The notes: generated from the sequence alone by a model not told the origin. A DNA stretch of 22,201 bases from Ruminococcus flavefaciens AE3010 (GCF_000526795.1 NZ_JAGT01000002.1:1-22201); one strand, 5' to 3'. Positions 1 through 9,859 are shown, counted from the stretch's first letter. Made by a program: numbers and translations.

Positions 1-788
1 AATGCAGGCAGGATTGCTGAATCCCTTTTTCTCGTAGAACTCGTTGAGGAGCTGGAGATGCTCATAGTGATAGTTGGGCATGCTCTGGCTGTGGTGGTTC
101 TCGTAGCCTCTGAGGATAGCGTGAGCGAGAGGATTGCCCTCGGTAAACTACCTCCCAGCCTCTGTAGAGGAAGGTGTGTCCCGACTGAGCAGCTTCGATA
201 GAGTTCATAAGAACAGGCATGCTGCCGCTTACGGGGTTCTTCATACCAACAGGAACATTGAGACCGCTGGCTGTGAGTCTGTGCTGCTGGTTCTCAACAG
301 AACGTGCGCCAACAGCTACGTAGCCCAAGAGGTCGTTTACGTAGCGGTGGTTCTCGGGGGTAGAGCATTTCGTCAGCACAGGTGAAGCCTGTTTCCTGAA
401 TAGCTCTGAGGTGGGTCTTTTCTTATTGCAACGATACCCTTGTACATATCGGGGGCTTCTGGCTCGGGGTCGGGCTGGTGGAGCATGCCCTTGTAGCCCT
501 TGCCTGTTGTACGGGGCTTGTTTGTATAGATACGGGGAACGATGAGTATTTTGTCATTGACCTTTTCCTGTACCTCTCTCAGACGGTTGATATAGTCGAG
601 AACGCTGTCCTCGTTGTCTGCGGAGCATGGTCCGATGATAAGGAGTATCCTGTCATTTTTCGCCTTGATGATATCAGCGATGAGCTTGTTTCTCTCGGAG
701 ATGACCCTTGGCGAGCTCTTCTGAAACGGGATATTCGCTCTTTACCTCGGCAGGTATTGGGAAGCTTGCATTTGAAGTTCATATTCAT
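1..788 (-). CDS. aroF: 3-deoxy-7-phosphoheptulonate (DAHP) synthase, class I, partial at window edge
   Basis: This is the first enzyme of the shikimate pathway in the cytoplasm, condensing phosphoenolpyruvate with erythrose 4-phosphate to form DAHP. Read through frameshifts, the minus strand gives MNMNFKCKLP, an LLIIGPCSADNEDSV motif, VPRIYTNKPRTTGKGYKG, KGMLHQPDP, YVAVGARSVENQQHR and SGLNVPVGMKNP, all typical of the class I (AroF/G/H) family. About 260 of roughly 340 residues are present; the C-terminus lies beyond position 1. The start at 788 was chosen because an AAGGA site lies 10 nt upstream; a second in-frame ATG follows at 782. Frame breaks near 750, 400, 378 and 145 look like single-base errors. 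It is transcribed away from the S41-like peptidase gene from its own promoter. The family call is secure; which feedback-regulated isozyme it is cannot be told, so the symbol is only the usual generic one. Confidence 0.93.
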
Positions 789-828
789 AGCTTTGATATC
801 CTTTTCTTTAACGATTTTTTTCAAGATG

Positions 829-858
829 ATTATAGCACATTTTTTTCGGAAATAGCAA
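829..858 (-). promoter_or_regulatory. promoter of the DAHP synthase gene
   Basis: On the minus strand a TATAAT -10 box (829-834), preceded by TGC (extended -10), lies 18 nt from a TTGCTA -35 box (853-858). Transcription would start about 30 nt before the ATG. That leaves no room for a T-box or leader-peptide attenuator. Confidence 0.6.
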
Positions 859-1004
859 TACTCGCAGCTCAAACCGTATCAATATTATAGCTTTAGTACG
901 AAAAATTCGTTTTTATGTCCCGATATTTCAGCCAAAAACTGTGATAAAAGATTAAAATAAGCTGAAAAAAGCCTGTCCAAGCTGAAAGGGGATAAGCTCA
1001 TTCG

Positions 1005-1033
1005 TTGACAGCGGAGGACTGCTGTGATATAAT
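1005..1033 (+). promoter_or_regulatory. consensus sigma-A promoter of the S41-like peptidase gene
   Basis: A perfect TTGACA (1005-1010) and a perfect TATAAT (1028-1033) are separated by exactly 17 nt. The expected start is near 1040, about 27 nt upstream of the ATG at 1067. A GGAGCAGGG ribosome binding site lies between. No obvious operator repeat overlaps it, so strong constitutive expression is plausible. Confidence 0.85.
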
Positions 1034-1066
1034 TTAACAGAAAGGATATGAGACAGGAGCAGGGAT

Positions 1067-2794
1067 ATGGATAAATTCTTCGGAGCATTAGGCTTTATGC
1101 TGGCAAATACCGATAAAATACAGATAATATGGTATGGGGGCTGTTCTTGCTTACAATGCTGATACTGGCAGTGCTTCACCACCGCTTGAAGCATTACGAA
1201 AAGGGAAATGAAGCTGTGGAAAAAGCTGTTTGCCTTATACCGCTGCTGATAACAACAGTTCACTATTTTGTATATGTCTGGGGAGTTGACAGCTTTCTGC
1301 GGCGTTATACTCCAATGTACCTTACGGCGCTTTTAGCTTTATTGCCTGCGATGTGTGCGGGATTGAAAAAGAGCTGCAAAGCTGTGTCAGTCATAACAGG
1401 AGCATTGTCGGTCGTTTTTGCTGCATATTTCTTTACCTCGTCTACGAAGCCACATAATTTTTACGCGGAAAAGCTATACCAAGTCCTTTCACGCAATGGT
1501 CAGGGAAATGGACAGGAGCTACGTCCTCAAGGAGTGGAAGGATATCGACTTTTACGCTCTTGAGGATAAGTATATGCCGCTGGTGGAGGAAGCGGAGCAG
1601 GAAAAAGATCCTGCTAAGCTTGCAGATGCTGTGACGATGTTCTGCAATGAGCTCCACGACAACCATGTAAGAGTGGGTGCGGATTATGACTTTGAAAAGT
1701 ACAGTTCTTCATTTATGCTGCGGGACTACGGATTCTCCATGGTGCAGCTGGACAGCGGCGAGGTCATTTGCCGTATGCACTGATGCTGCGGTGAACGAGC
1801 TCGGCATAAACGACGGCCACGGTCATAACTAAATGGGACGGTGAGCTCGTTTTTTGCAGGCTGCCGAAAAAATAGGGGACTGCGGTCAGCCTGTAAAGTC
1901 AAACGACGAAATAGAGATACTGGCTGAGCTTGCGGGAACAGGCGGAGATACGGTAAAGGTATCGTTCATTGACAGTACAGGCAGCAGAGAACAGACCGCA
2001 GAGTTGATTGCTCTTGAAAATGAGCATACATATGATGATGCTCTCAATGCGTTCCTGCATTGTCCCGAGGATATGCGGGAGCTTATCAATTCTAATTTCA
2101 GTGCGAAAATGCTGGACGATAAATGCGGATATCTTGTGCTCAGCGCTGAGACAACGGGCAGCAGTATCCGTGATGATATCAGCTTTTATACGGGTAAGAG
2201 CAAGTGGGCAAGGGAGCTGTTCCGCGAGAGGCTACGTGGACCTGAGAGAGCAGGGAATGGAGTATCTTGTGGTTGATATGCGCAATAATGTGGGCGGCTG
2301 CGGTCCTATCGGCTATGAGCTGTGTTCACTGCTCAGCGACAAGGATATTTATGCTATGGGGGCTGGGAGTTCGCAAAAAACGGCGGCTATAAGCGCCTGA
2401 CAACTCAGATGATACGTTCTGACGGGGAGTTTGCTGATCTGAAAGTGGTGGGTCCTGACAAATTGTCAATGCATCAGCGCAGGGGACAGTACAGCACTTT
2501 GTCTGTCGAGACTTCCCAATGTAACGCTGGCAGGTATAACCGATCCCAACGGCAGCGGTCAGATCACGGGAGGCTGCTGTGTGCTCTCTGGCGGCATAGT
2601 CAGCGTGAATTACCCTATCGGACTTACTCTCAACGAAAATGACGAGCCCGATATCGACACCCGTGCCGACCGCATAAGCCGTGATCCTGTGGAGGTGCGC
2701 ATACCTCTTGACTATGACGCGGCTATGAGGATATTTTCGTGACAAAGAGGATCATGAGCTTGACTGGGCTGTAAAATACCTTGAAAACGAATGA
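1067..2794 (+). CDS. membrane-anchored S41-family (tail-specific protease-like) peptidase, frameshifted
   Basis: The protein starts MDKFFGALGFMLANTDK behind GGAGCAGGG. It then has about four hydrophobic helices (for example VWGLFLLTMLILAVL and AVCLIPLLITTVHYFVYVW) in the first ~130 residues. A soluble region follows, with a PDZ-like or linker stretch. The C-terminal S41 core shows LVVDMRNNVGG (the usual DLRNNGGG strand) and a CISAGDSTALCLSRLPN segment, where the serine is expected, then LAGITDPNGSGQ. Full length is about 570 residues. Frame breaks near 1127, 1483, 1770, 1825, 2230, 2360, 2460 and 2742 all rejoin into one continuous protein, so sequencing error is favoured over decay. The S41 fold is inferred from these motifs. 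Substrate is unknown; a role in extracytoplasmic peptide or protein cleavage is likely. It is monocistronic and convergent with the NatAB-like operon. Confidence 0.8.
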
Positions 2795-2796
2795 AA

Positions 2797-2825
2797 AAAC
2801 ACCCGACCTGATAGGTCGGGTGTTT
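2797..2825. terminator. bidirectional intrinsic terminator between convergent genes
   Basis: A 13-bp perfect stem (AAACACCCGACCT / AGGTCGGGTGTTT) with a 3-nt loop (GAT) lies 2 nt after the S41-like gene stop and 10 nt after the minus-strand permease stop. A-rich and T-rich flanks on the two sides let it serve both convergent transcripts. Confidence 0.9.
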
Positions 2826-2835
2826 CTGTTATACA

Positions 2836-3999
2836 TCAGCCGTTTACGATCTTTTCCTTGTTGAAGAGTCTGCCTACAACGAAAACGCCGAGGGCAGCTG
2901 CGGCTATATTTACTGCAAAGGTTATAAGTGCGTCGGAAATGTTGTATTCAACTCTGATAACGTCCTGAAGAAGCTTTACAGAGTTCCATACGGGGATGAA
3001 ATAATTTGTGTTGCCAAGCTTTTCTACGCTCTCTGAGAAGCTCTCGGTGGAGTTGAGCAGCGAGGGTACCATGATCACGAATATAAGTATCGGGGGAAAG
3101 TGTTGTTGCCTGCTTTACGTCCTTGGCAATAGTGGAGAATATCAGCAGTAATGCCACAAGCACGAATGAGCCTGTGACTACGGCACAGAACAGTAATAGA
3201 TACTCTAAAACGCTGTAGCTTACGCCCTCTGACATCGCCATAGCCTTTGAGAGCCTGGGCAGCGAGATCGCCATTCCTATGAATGCGGAGCAGCTTGCCG
3301 CTATGGCTACCGCAAGTATGGAAAGGGATTTTCCTATTGCAAGGCTTCCGCGCTTGATAGGCGTGATGAGCAGCGTGTTGAGGAAGCCCTTTTCCTTGTC
3401 GCCTGCGATAGAGTTAGCGGGCAAGGTTCATACAAACAAGGTATACTGCCATGAATACCATGAGAGGGATTATTCCTCCGAGGAGCTTTCTGAACATTGC
3501 GTCGCTGTCAAAAAGGTCGTAGTTATTGTCTGATTCGTTGAATGTAAATATACGGGGCTGCATTGTTGTGAAAACAAATGTGGTCTTTGAATACAGCTCC
3601 ATTGAATTGTTCTTCTGTGAGTTGTAATATATGTCGATATTTGAAAGATCAGCTGCGCCGGGCTCTGCCATTTTGAAGCCGTCGGGGAATACCATGAGAA
3701 GATCGGTCTCCTTGTTCTTGATCTGGTTCTGGTATTTTTCAATGTCATTATCGGGAGCAGGTATTATTTTCAGCTCATTAAGTGCGTCACTGAATTCCTC
3801 GGGAGCGTTTATGCTGTAAGCAACAACGGGCTTTTCGAGGTCCTCAGAGGATTCTCTCTGAGCGTTTGATATGGACGACATAAGCATACAATAACCGAAA
3901 AACAAAAATGAATGGCAGTACGAACATCTGGAGCAGTATTGCCTTATCGCTGAAAAATGCTTTAAGCTCTTTTTTTGCGATTGTAATTATATCTCTCAT
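2836..3999 (-). CDS. ABC-2 type permease, NatB-like, frameshifted
   Basis: This is the membrane subunit of an ABC exporter whose ATPase is encoded just upstream. It begins MRDIITIAKKELKAFFSDK, a typical NatB/ABC-2 cytoplasmic N-terminus. One transmembrane helix follows (LLQMFVLPFIFVFGYCM), then a large extracytoplasmic domain of about 150 residues. A C-terminal membrane block (LLGGIIPLMVFMAVYLV onward, with the GDKEKGFLNTLLITPIKRG coupling segment) holds about five helices. The final residues are LFNKEKIVNG. Frame breaks near 3905, 3420 and 3096 are single extra bases in homopolymers, and repairing them gives about 388 residues, the normal family length. Its ATG at 3999 is 2 nt past the ATPase stop codon, so the two are translationally linked. 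Substrate is unknown; B. subtilis NatAB exports sodium, but many relatives export other compounds. Confidence 0.88.
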
Positions 4000-4001
4000 G
4001 G

Positions 4002-4784
4002 TCACACCTCATCATTTCCGCCGTTAAGGCTTGTATAAATATCGTAGAAAGCGTCCTCAAGGGAGCGTCCCTGCATGAGGTTTTCCAGTGTATCGTCCGC
4101 AACTATCCTGCCGTCCATTATCATGGCAGCTCTGTCACAGACCTTTTCTACAAGGTCAAAAAGGTGAGTGGAGATTATTACGCACTTGCCTGTTTTTTTC
4201 ATGTTGAGTATGAACTCGCGGACTTCACGGGCAGCGATGATGTCCAGTCCGTTTGTGGGTTCGTCAAGGATAACGAACTTCGGATCGTGGATAACGGATA
4301 TTACCAGCGATACCTTTTGTCTCTGTCCCTGAGAGAGCTTTGCAATAGTGGTATCTGCGAATTTGTTTATGCCGAACTCGTCAAAGAGGAGCTTTTTTTC
4401 GCTTTTGCGCAGCGTCCTTTGGTATGTGGTAGAGTTCTGCAAAGAAGTCGAACATGATGTTGGGTGTGGACTTCATGTCGGGTTTTCAGATCAGTAGTGA
4501 GAAATGCCAGCTGTGAGCGTATCTCCTCGGGCGACTTTACGGCGCTGACGTCATTGTAGAGCGCGTCGCCGCTGTCGGGAGCGAGAAGTGTAGCCAGCAT
4601 ACGCATGGTAGTTGTCTTGCCTGCGCCGTTAGGTCCGATAAGTCCGAAGACCTCGCCTGATCTTGCGGTAAAGCTGATACCGTTTACGGCGACCTTTTTC
4701 TTTTCTGTGATCCCGAGAGCTTTGCGTTGTTTTTCACTTATAGTGAATGATTTTACGAGTTTTTTCTGCTTTCAGTATTTCCAT
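4002..4784 (-). CDS. ABC transporter ATP-binding protein, NatA-like, frameshifted
   Basis: This cytoplasmic ATPase would drive the NatB-like permease. The reading gives MEILKAEKLVKSFT, a Walker A GPNGAGKTTTMRML, an ABC signature LSQGQRQKVSL, a Walker B KFVILDEPTNGLD and an H-loop ISTHLFD, in the right order for about 260 residues. The C-terminus ends SLNGGNDEV. The start at 4784 has AAGGAGG five bases upstream. Single extra bases near 4762, 4487 and 4397 break the frame; removing them restores an uninterrupted protein. It is the first gene of a two-gene operon with its own promoter at 4865-4893. The family is certain; the exported substrate is not. Confidence 0.92.
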
Positions 4785-4811
4785 TATATCCTCCTTGAAA
4801 TTATTGGATCA

Positions 4812-4830
4812 TGCTGTGTTCAGGGCACAG
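4812..4830 (-). other. small leader hairpin upstream of the NatAB-like operon
   Basis: GCTGTG...CACAGC forms a 6-bp stem with a 7-nt loop in the 5' untranslated region of the natA-like transcript, roughly 30 nt ahead of the ribosome binding site. There is no T-run, so it is not an attenuator in itself. Significance is uncertain. Confidence 0.3.
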
Positions 4831-4864
4831 CGGTGCATATATATACGTTTGCACACCATTTTTT

Positions 4865-4893
4865 ATTATACATCATAATACATTATTTTTCAA
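4865..4893 (-). promoter_or_regulatory. promoter of the NatAB-like operon
   Basis: On the minus strand TTGAAA (4888-4893) is followed after exactly 17 nt by TATAAT (4865-4870). This leaves a leader of about 75 nt before the ATG at 4784. Confidence 0.8.
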
Positions 4894-4928
4894 TAGCAAA
4901 GTCATTTTGTCCTACAGGTATACTCAAA

Positions 4929-4959
4929 GATATAACCACCGTCATGCGGTGGTTATATC
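4929..4959 (-). terminator. terminator after the sigma/anti-sigma operon
   Basis: A 13-bp stem (GATATAACCACCG / CGGTGGTTATATC) with a 5-nt loop lies about 30 nt beyond the anti-sigma stop, followed on the minus strand by a short TTT tract. It sits between that gene and the NatAB promoter. The T-tract is short, so termination may be partial. Confidence 0.65.
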
Positions 4960-4986
4960 CTGTATTTTACTATATCATGTTATGCA

Positions 4987-6295
4987 TCAGTAAGGGTGGT
5001 TCATTGCTATATCAGGAAGAGGCTCTGCATTTTCGTTGAAGGCTACCTTGGAATACCCCGTTCCGTAAATAGCTTCACCGTTTTCATTTTTGAAGAGCTG
5101 TTTCATGATAGTACCTGTTTCTTTATCTACGAGCATTTCTGCGTATTTTATCTTACTTACATTTTCAGCTATCGGGAAACCGCTGTTTTCTGAATAAGAG
5201 CCGTCTGTAAAGCCTGTAGGTATGCCATTAATTGTCATCATATCTGCTTTCAGAAGCAGACATTCTCTACCCATATATTTTTTGCCGTATTCGATCTCAA
5301 CAGATGAAATATCTATTGTGTTCAGCTTCGCCAATGTACTGATCGGAGATGCAGTGTATGCACAGGAGGACGAGCTTGTAAGGTCAATGCTTCCGTCGAA
5401 TGTGTAATACTGCTTTGTATCTTCATACTTTTCATAAAAATCATCATAGGAAAGAGCTGTTTTATCGCGGTTGTAAGTGATATAATCATCGGCATCCAAA
5501 AAGAAGGATTTACGGTCGTTTTTCAGGTCACAGTACTTTGGGAAGTTGGGATTGCCACGGAATTCCTCGCCAAAAAGTGCACCGTCGGTATTCATGTACA
5601 TAGTTCTGCCTTCAAAGAAATAATTGTAGTTCATACGGTAACCGTTTGATGTAAGTACGGGATCGCCGATTCTGTACCAGTTTTCTTCCATGATATCGTT
5701 TGATATCACATCGATGCTGACGCTCTCTGCACTCCATAAGCCTGTATCATTTGCAAGATCGAACCAGAATGATGTTATGCAGTCCGAGCCGATGACTTCG
5801 CCGCTTATCTTATCCATGAAATGGAAGTCATTGAGCATTCTGCCGATAACAGCTTTTTCTGAGCTCATGTCATATTCGTCAAGGTCAACTTCATCAGCTG
5901 AGTATGCCTTATCGGCATTGGGATCGGCAGCTTCGGTGGTCGGTTCAGTGGCAGGCTCGGTCACAGCAGATCCAGAGCTGTCGGTTTTGAATGTGTGCTT
6001 GTTCTTCATCAGATACACGCCGCCTGCGATACCGCCTACAAGGATCGTACATGCAGCGGCTGAGGAGATCACTTTTCGGAGAGTGCGGGGACGGTAAGGC
6101 TCCGAGCCGCTTACAGATTCCTCGTCAGCGGCTGCAATGCCATTTTTTCTCATATTATACTTTCTTCTGCTCATTTCAAGTATCCTGGTTTTTTCTTCAT
6201 TGCCTGCTGCAGGGACTTTTTTCGGAAAGGGACTCCAACTCATTTATCTCAGCGTTTTCCATAATGCCGAAATCAACTTCTTTCTTGTTCGTCAT
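4987..6295 (-). CDS. membrane-anchored anti-sigma factor-like protein, one frameshift
   Basis: This is the likely partner that holds the upstream-encoded sigma factor at the membrane. The true start is the ATG at 6295 (MTNKKEVDFGIMENAEINEL), whose ATGA overlaps the sigma stop codon. A frameshift near 6225 separates this start from the main 400-residue frame. The order is a cytoplasmic N-terminal ~75 residues (with NEEKTRILEMSRRKYNM), one transmembrane helix (VISSAAACTILVGGIAGGVY), a Ser/Thr/Glu-rich linker (AVTEPATEPTTEA), then about 300 extracytoplasmic residues. I do not recognise the outer domain. There is no visible zinc-binding H-x3-C-x2-C motif, so it is not a classical ZAS anti-sigma. 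The assignment rests on gene order, translational coupling and topology, not on a recognised domain. Confidence 0.7.
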
Positions 6296-6873
6296 AGTTC
6301 TGCCTCCTTTAAAGATATACCAATATTACTCAGCTTATCTTTCAGTTTTTTTATGGCTCGGGAGCATCTTGTCCTGACGTTGGCAGGCTCAAGTGAAACA
6401 GAATCTGCTATTTCTTTTGAACTCATGCCGTAGTAGTATTTTTGTATGATGATGATTGAATCGGGTTCTCCAAGCTCTTCCACAAGACGGAGAAGCGTGC
6501 TGCGGAGCTCTCCGCGTTCAGCGTTATCGGCAATATCCGTACTGTCTGAAATGCTGTCTGCGTCACTTTCTTCAAGTGAAACTGTCCTTCCGCTTTTTGA
6601 ATTAAGGCTGTGGAACATATTGATAGCTTTTCTTATCGCCACGGTGCTGATAAAGCCTTTTACATCAGCGTTCTGTACAGATGTTTTGTCAAGGTATTCA
6701 AATACGTCTGCAAAGACATCGCTGACACATTCTTCCATATCCTCTTTGACAGCGCAGCTTCTGAGCTTGTTGAAAACGATAGTGTAAACATAGTTGAAAT
6801 ATTCGTCAAACAGCTTGCTCTGAGCTTCCTGCGGAGATCTGGTGAAAAGTATTCGGTATTCCTTGTCCGTCAT
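6292..6873 (-). CDS. ECF-type RNA polymerase sigma factor
   Basis: An alternative sigma factor of about 193 residues, intact in this window. The N-terminal part (LFDEYFNYVYTIVFNKLRS ... EECVSDVFADVFEYLDK) matches sigma region 2 and its core-polymerase interface. The C-terminal part (IIIQKYYYGMSSKEIADSV ... NVRTRCSRAIKKLKDKL) is a region 4 helix-turn-helix for the -35 element. I chose ATG 6873 (MTDKEYRILF), because GGAGG lies 8 nt upstream; an earlier ATG at 6888 falls inside that ribosome binding site. It is coupled by an ATGA overlap to the membrane anti-sigma-like gene, the common cognate pair arrangement. Its regulon and signal cannot be read from the sequence; autoregulation is likely but unproven. 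Confidence 0.92.
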   Translation of the reverse strand: MTDKEYRILFTRSPQEAQSKLFDEYFNYVYTIVFNKLRSCAVKEDMEECVSDVFADVFEYLDKTSVQNADVKGFISTVAIRKAINMFHSLNSKSGRTVSLEESDADSISDSTDIADNAERGELRSTLLRLVEELGEPDSIIIIQKYYYGMSSKEIADSVSLEPANVRTRCSRAIKKLKDKLSNIGISLKEAEL

Positions 6874-7125
6874 GACTGATACCTCCATTTATTTGAAAAG
6901 TTGTAATGCGCATTTCCGCTTTCATAATATATACTCAAAATGATATTGTAAAGTGTGACACGATCAATGTAAAATTAATGATCACCGTCAGGTGGCAGAA
7001 AAAAGAAAGCGATACATCCTGATCCGCAGATGAATCGCAAGTGTCAGTATTATAAAAAAAATATTGAGAAAAAGGACTTTCACATTATATCTGTCTGCAA
7101 TGTTCATATGCTTCAATTGGCTGTA
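6874..7125. other. intergenic region upstream of the sigma gene
   Basis: This 250-bp A/T-rich gap holds the sigma gene ribosome binding site at its left end. On the minus strand there is a weak TATTAT-like -10 near 6928-6933 with a poor -35. No clear hairpin terminator was found after the serine hydrolase gene, so read-through from that operon into the sigma operon is possible. Confidence 0.4.
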
Positions 7126-9054
7126 TCAGCAGCCCCAGAAGTTGTACATCTCAAAGAATATCATTGCGGATACGGTGATAAGGTTTCCCGCAAAGCATGA
7201 TATGCTGCGTATTTTTTTGTAGGGGAGCTTCTTTTTTGCTATGAGTGAGTAAGCGGCAGCAAGAAGTGCAAGTACGCAGACTCCAAGGCATAGGAGCTGT
7301 GTAATGCCTATGACCATGCCCTGTGTCTTGGTGAGACCGTCGTTGTCACCCTGTATACGAACGACTACAATGGATATCATTGCAGCAAGGGATACTATCT
7401 TTGCAAAACTGTCCTGCGGTGATGATATGGGCAAAGGACAGGGAGCAGCCTTGTGTGCCTTGTTTAGCTTCCGCTTTGCAAGGAGTATGAACAGTGGACG
7501 CAACGCCGCAGAGCATAAAGCCTGCAAGGAGACAGAGCTTGGGTATGTAATGCTTTATTTCAAGGTATTCCGAGCAGCTGTTAAAAAAGCCCCGTCTGCC
7601 GTCAGAGTGTTCGACTATGCCGTATATAGCATCATCATAATAATCTTCGGAATGATATTCAAGAAATACATCGTCAGCTACCTTTACAGCGTCTATATTG
7701 TCAATTGAGAATGCGTCCATATACAGTATGAATCTTCCCATTCCTGCCGCATGTGTGCGGGTGTCGGAATAGTAGCCGCTGTAGGGCGTCAGATCTGCTT
7801 TCTCGAAGTTTTCTCCGATATAGTTCTTGGTCTTCAAGCTTCCGAAAACAAATGAGCACAAATAGTTTGGAAAATCATCGCGGCAGTTTGAAAGACCTAC
7901 GACTCCGAACTTTGATACGGGATCGAATTCCATATTAGAAAACACAGCCAAAGGTACCTCCTGTATGTCCGAAGGAGCGGACGTTGTTGTATTCATGGAC
8001 GTCAAAGCCATAGCTGAAGCTGGGGATATCAGTGTTTCCGTAGAATGAGGAGCCTGAGAAGAGCTTCTCCTGAGTTTTGGCATTTTTGAACAGGGGGGTG
8101 GTCGTCGTTGACCAAAGCCTGTGCGAAGGTGGCAAGGTCGCCGATAGTACCCGTTATTGAGCCGCAGGGGTAGAGCTGGTCGTTGAAAAGGCAGGTGCCC
8201 TTGGACTTGAATTCTTCAATAATTCCTTCCTCTATTACTCCGTCTTCGTTTTCTTTATACCCGCCATGGGTAGATAAATCATAGCAGATAGTTTTCAGAC
8301 GCTGCTCTCTTACCCATGGGTTATCTGTAAGGTTAGGAGCTACTGCGGTGTGCTCCATACCGAGTGGCTCGAAGATGTTCTTGTGAATGTAGTCAACGTA
8401 GTCCATGCCGCTTACCCGCTGAACGATAAGTCCTGCAAGTGAAGCAGCCCAGTTTGAGTAGGAAGCTACTTCACCGGGACGGTAGGTCTGGGCGGGCTCC
8501 ACATTTTTGAGAGCTTCTTCAAGTGAGGGCATTTCAGCCATATCCTCTGAGGTGGAGTCGTAGAACTTCTCGCACCAGCCGCCCTTGTGGTTCATGATGT
8601 CCATGAGTGTAATTGGATCGTCATATTTAAGGCGGCGGAAGAAGTCATCTGGGAGATATGTGCGGATATCCGCTTCAAGGTCTATCTTTTCCTGTTCCCA
8701 GAGCTGCATGATGCTGACCCATGTAAAGGTCTTGCTTATGCTTCCCCATTCAAATACGCTGTTCTCGTCGGCAGGGGTGTGCTCCTCAATATTAGTGCAG
8801 CCGTAGTAGCGTGTATAAAGTATCTCGTCCCCGTGAAAAACAAGCTCCACATGAGCGCTGTCAGTCTTGCTGTTTTTGATATTGGTGGGATGTGCGTTTA
8901 ATTTTTTCTGACTGCTTATAAGTTTACTGACGGTTATTCCCGATGGACATTTCGGCTCGTCTTCATTTTCTGCAAAAGCGCTGAATGGCTGAGTGCAGAC
9001 TGTAAGCACTGCCGCAGCAATAAAAGCGGCAGTGCTGCGCAGAAATCCTTTCAT
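7126..9054 (-). CDS. secreted/membrane-anchored beta-lactamase-fold serine hydrolase with C-terminal helices, frameshifted
   Basis: This belongs to the class C beta-lactamase/penicillin-binding family (Beta-lactamase, PF00144). An N-terminal signal peptide (MKGFLRSTAAFIAAAVLT, likely cut after AFA at residue 28) exports it. The catalytic SxxK is S105-I-S-K108, the second motif is Y199-S-N201, and GHTGG serves as the KTG-like third motif. About 130 C-terminal residues form roughly four transmembrane helices (for example ITQLLCLGVCVLALLAAAY), so the catalytic domain would face outside. Frame breaks near 8097, 7953 and 7486 split it; joined, it is about 640 residues. The start at 9054 was chosen because AGGAGG lies 9 nt upstream. 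It is last in the GntR-ABC operon, 14 nt after a permease. The natural substrate is unknown: peptidoglycan peptides, D-amino-acid esters or a peptide antibiotic are possible. Confidence 0.88.
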
Positions 9055-9068
9055 GTATATCCACCTCC

Positions 9069-9848
9069 TCAAAGCTCACGGGCTTCATAGTCCACTACCG
9101 AGCATACAAGCTGATAGAGTGTGAAGCCGAAGCCGATAAAGATAAGTACGATACTGAGCAGCAGTCCGTTCATGGGAGCTGCCAGCGCCATTATCATATT
9201 TAAAAGTACTATAAGTACAGGCTTGAGTATATCTACATTGAATATCAAGATAATGACAGCAGCTATGGCATAGAACAGAGCAATTCCGCCTAAGATTTTA
9301 AGGAAGCTTATCAGCAGGGAGTTGCTCTTGCTTGAAATGCCCTTTTTGAAATATCTTCTGTGCTGTCCTGCCATGACTATAAGGGTAACAGCGAAAACAA
9401 GCCAGAACATTGAGTTTTCCAGAGCCTTCATCTGTACACCTGTGCCGAAACCGTGTGATACTTCGTATACATCTCTTACGTCCTTGGAAATGGTTATTCC
9501 ATGAAGCTCACTGAATTTTTCCATTATGAGGTACAGGATAAAAATAATTGCCGAAAATACGGTATATATCCCCGTTGTGAGAGCAAAGCGTGAAATGACA
9601 ATGCTTTTTCTGTCGGTGGGGATGACTGAGAATATTTTTCCTGCATTGTGAGTCTTTTCTGCCATTGTGATAAACGGCACGAGCATGACTCCCAGTACAA
9701 CTATGCTGAATACCATGAATATGGCTTCCGTGAGCAGTCCCATGACCACAAACATTGCGGTAAGCAGGAGCATAACGAAGATTCTTGCCTTGTTTCTGCC
9801 CTTTGCCGATATGAGGTCCACTCGCATAAGGTCGATCATCTTTTTCAT
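9069..9848 (-). CDS. ABC-2 type permease (259 aa), YtrC/D-like operon position
   Basis: An intact integral membrane subunit with about six helices (RIFVMLLLTAMFVVMGLL, AIFMVFSIVVLGVMLVPFI, ALTTGIYTVFSAIIFILYLI and others). It starts MKKMIDLMRVDLISAKGRNK, an ABC-2 style cytoplasmic N-terminus much like that of the neighbouring permease MNDIMKMIRFDLIS. This suggests the two are diverged paralogues forming a heterodimer with the shared ATPase. AAGGAGGGACAAT gives a strong ribosome binding site before ATG 9848, and the gene follows the other permease by 11 nt. Residues ending CSVVDYEAREL close it. Substrate is unknown; related GntR-linked systems respond to cell-wall antibiotics. Confidence 0.85.
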   Translation of the reverse strand: MKKMIDLMRVDLISAKGRNKARIFVMLLLTAMFVVMGLLTEAIFMVFSIVVLGVMLVPFITMAEKTHNAGKIFSVIPTDRKSIVISRFALTTGIYTVFSAIIFILYLIMEKFSELHGITISKDVRDVYEVSHGFGTGVQMKALENSMFWLVFAVTLIVMAGQHRRYFKKGISSKSNSLLISFLKILGGIALFYAIAAVIILIFNVDILKPVLIVLLNMIMALAAPMNGLLLSIVLIFIGFGFTLYQLVCSVVDYEAREL

Positions 9849-9859
9849 ATTGTCCCTCC

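Noticed and set aside
789..828. T-box or leader-peptide control of the DAHP synthase gene
   Set aside because: The predicted transcript leader is only about 30 nt and shows no hairpins or leader peptide.
4605..5039. Plus-strand open frame of 144 codons opposite the natA-like gene and its promoter
   Set aside because: It spans the Walker A coding region, the opposite-strand promoter and a terminator, has no ribosome binding site and no recognisable protein features.
5690..6097. Plus-strand open frame of 135 codons opposite the anti-sigma-like gene
   Set aside because: The minus-strand frame has a coherent helix, linker and outer domain, and codon use is typical there; the plus frame is its shadow.
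6874..6888. Alternative sigma-factor start (MEVSVMTDK) at 6888
   Set aside because: That ATG overlaps the GGAGG that serves the ATG at 6873, leaving the upstream start without its own ribosome binding site.
6874..7125. A small RNA or riboswitch in the gap before the sigma gene
   Set aside because: I see no stable stem-loops, conserved riboswitch core or T-run; the sequence is plain A/T-rich spacer.
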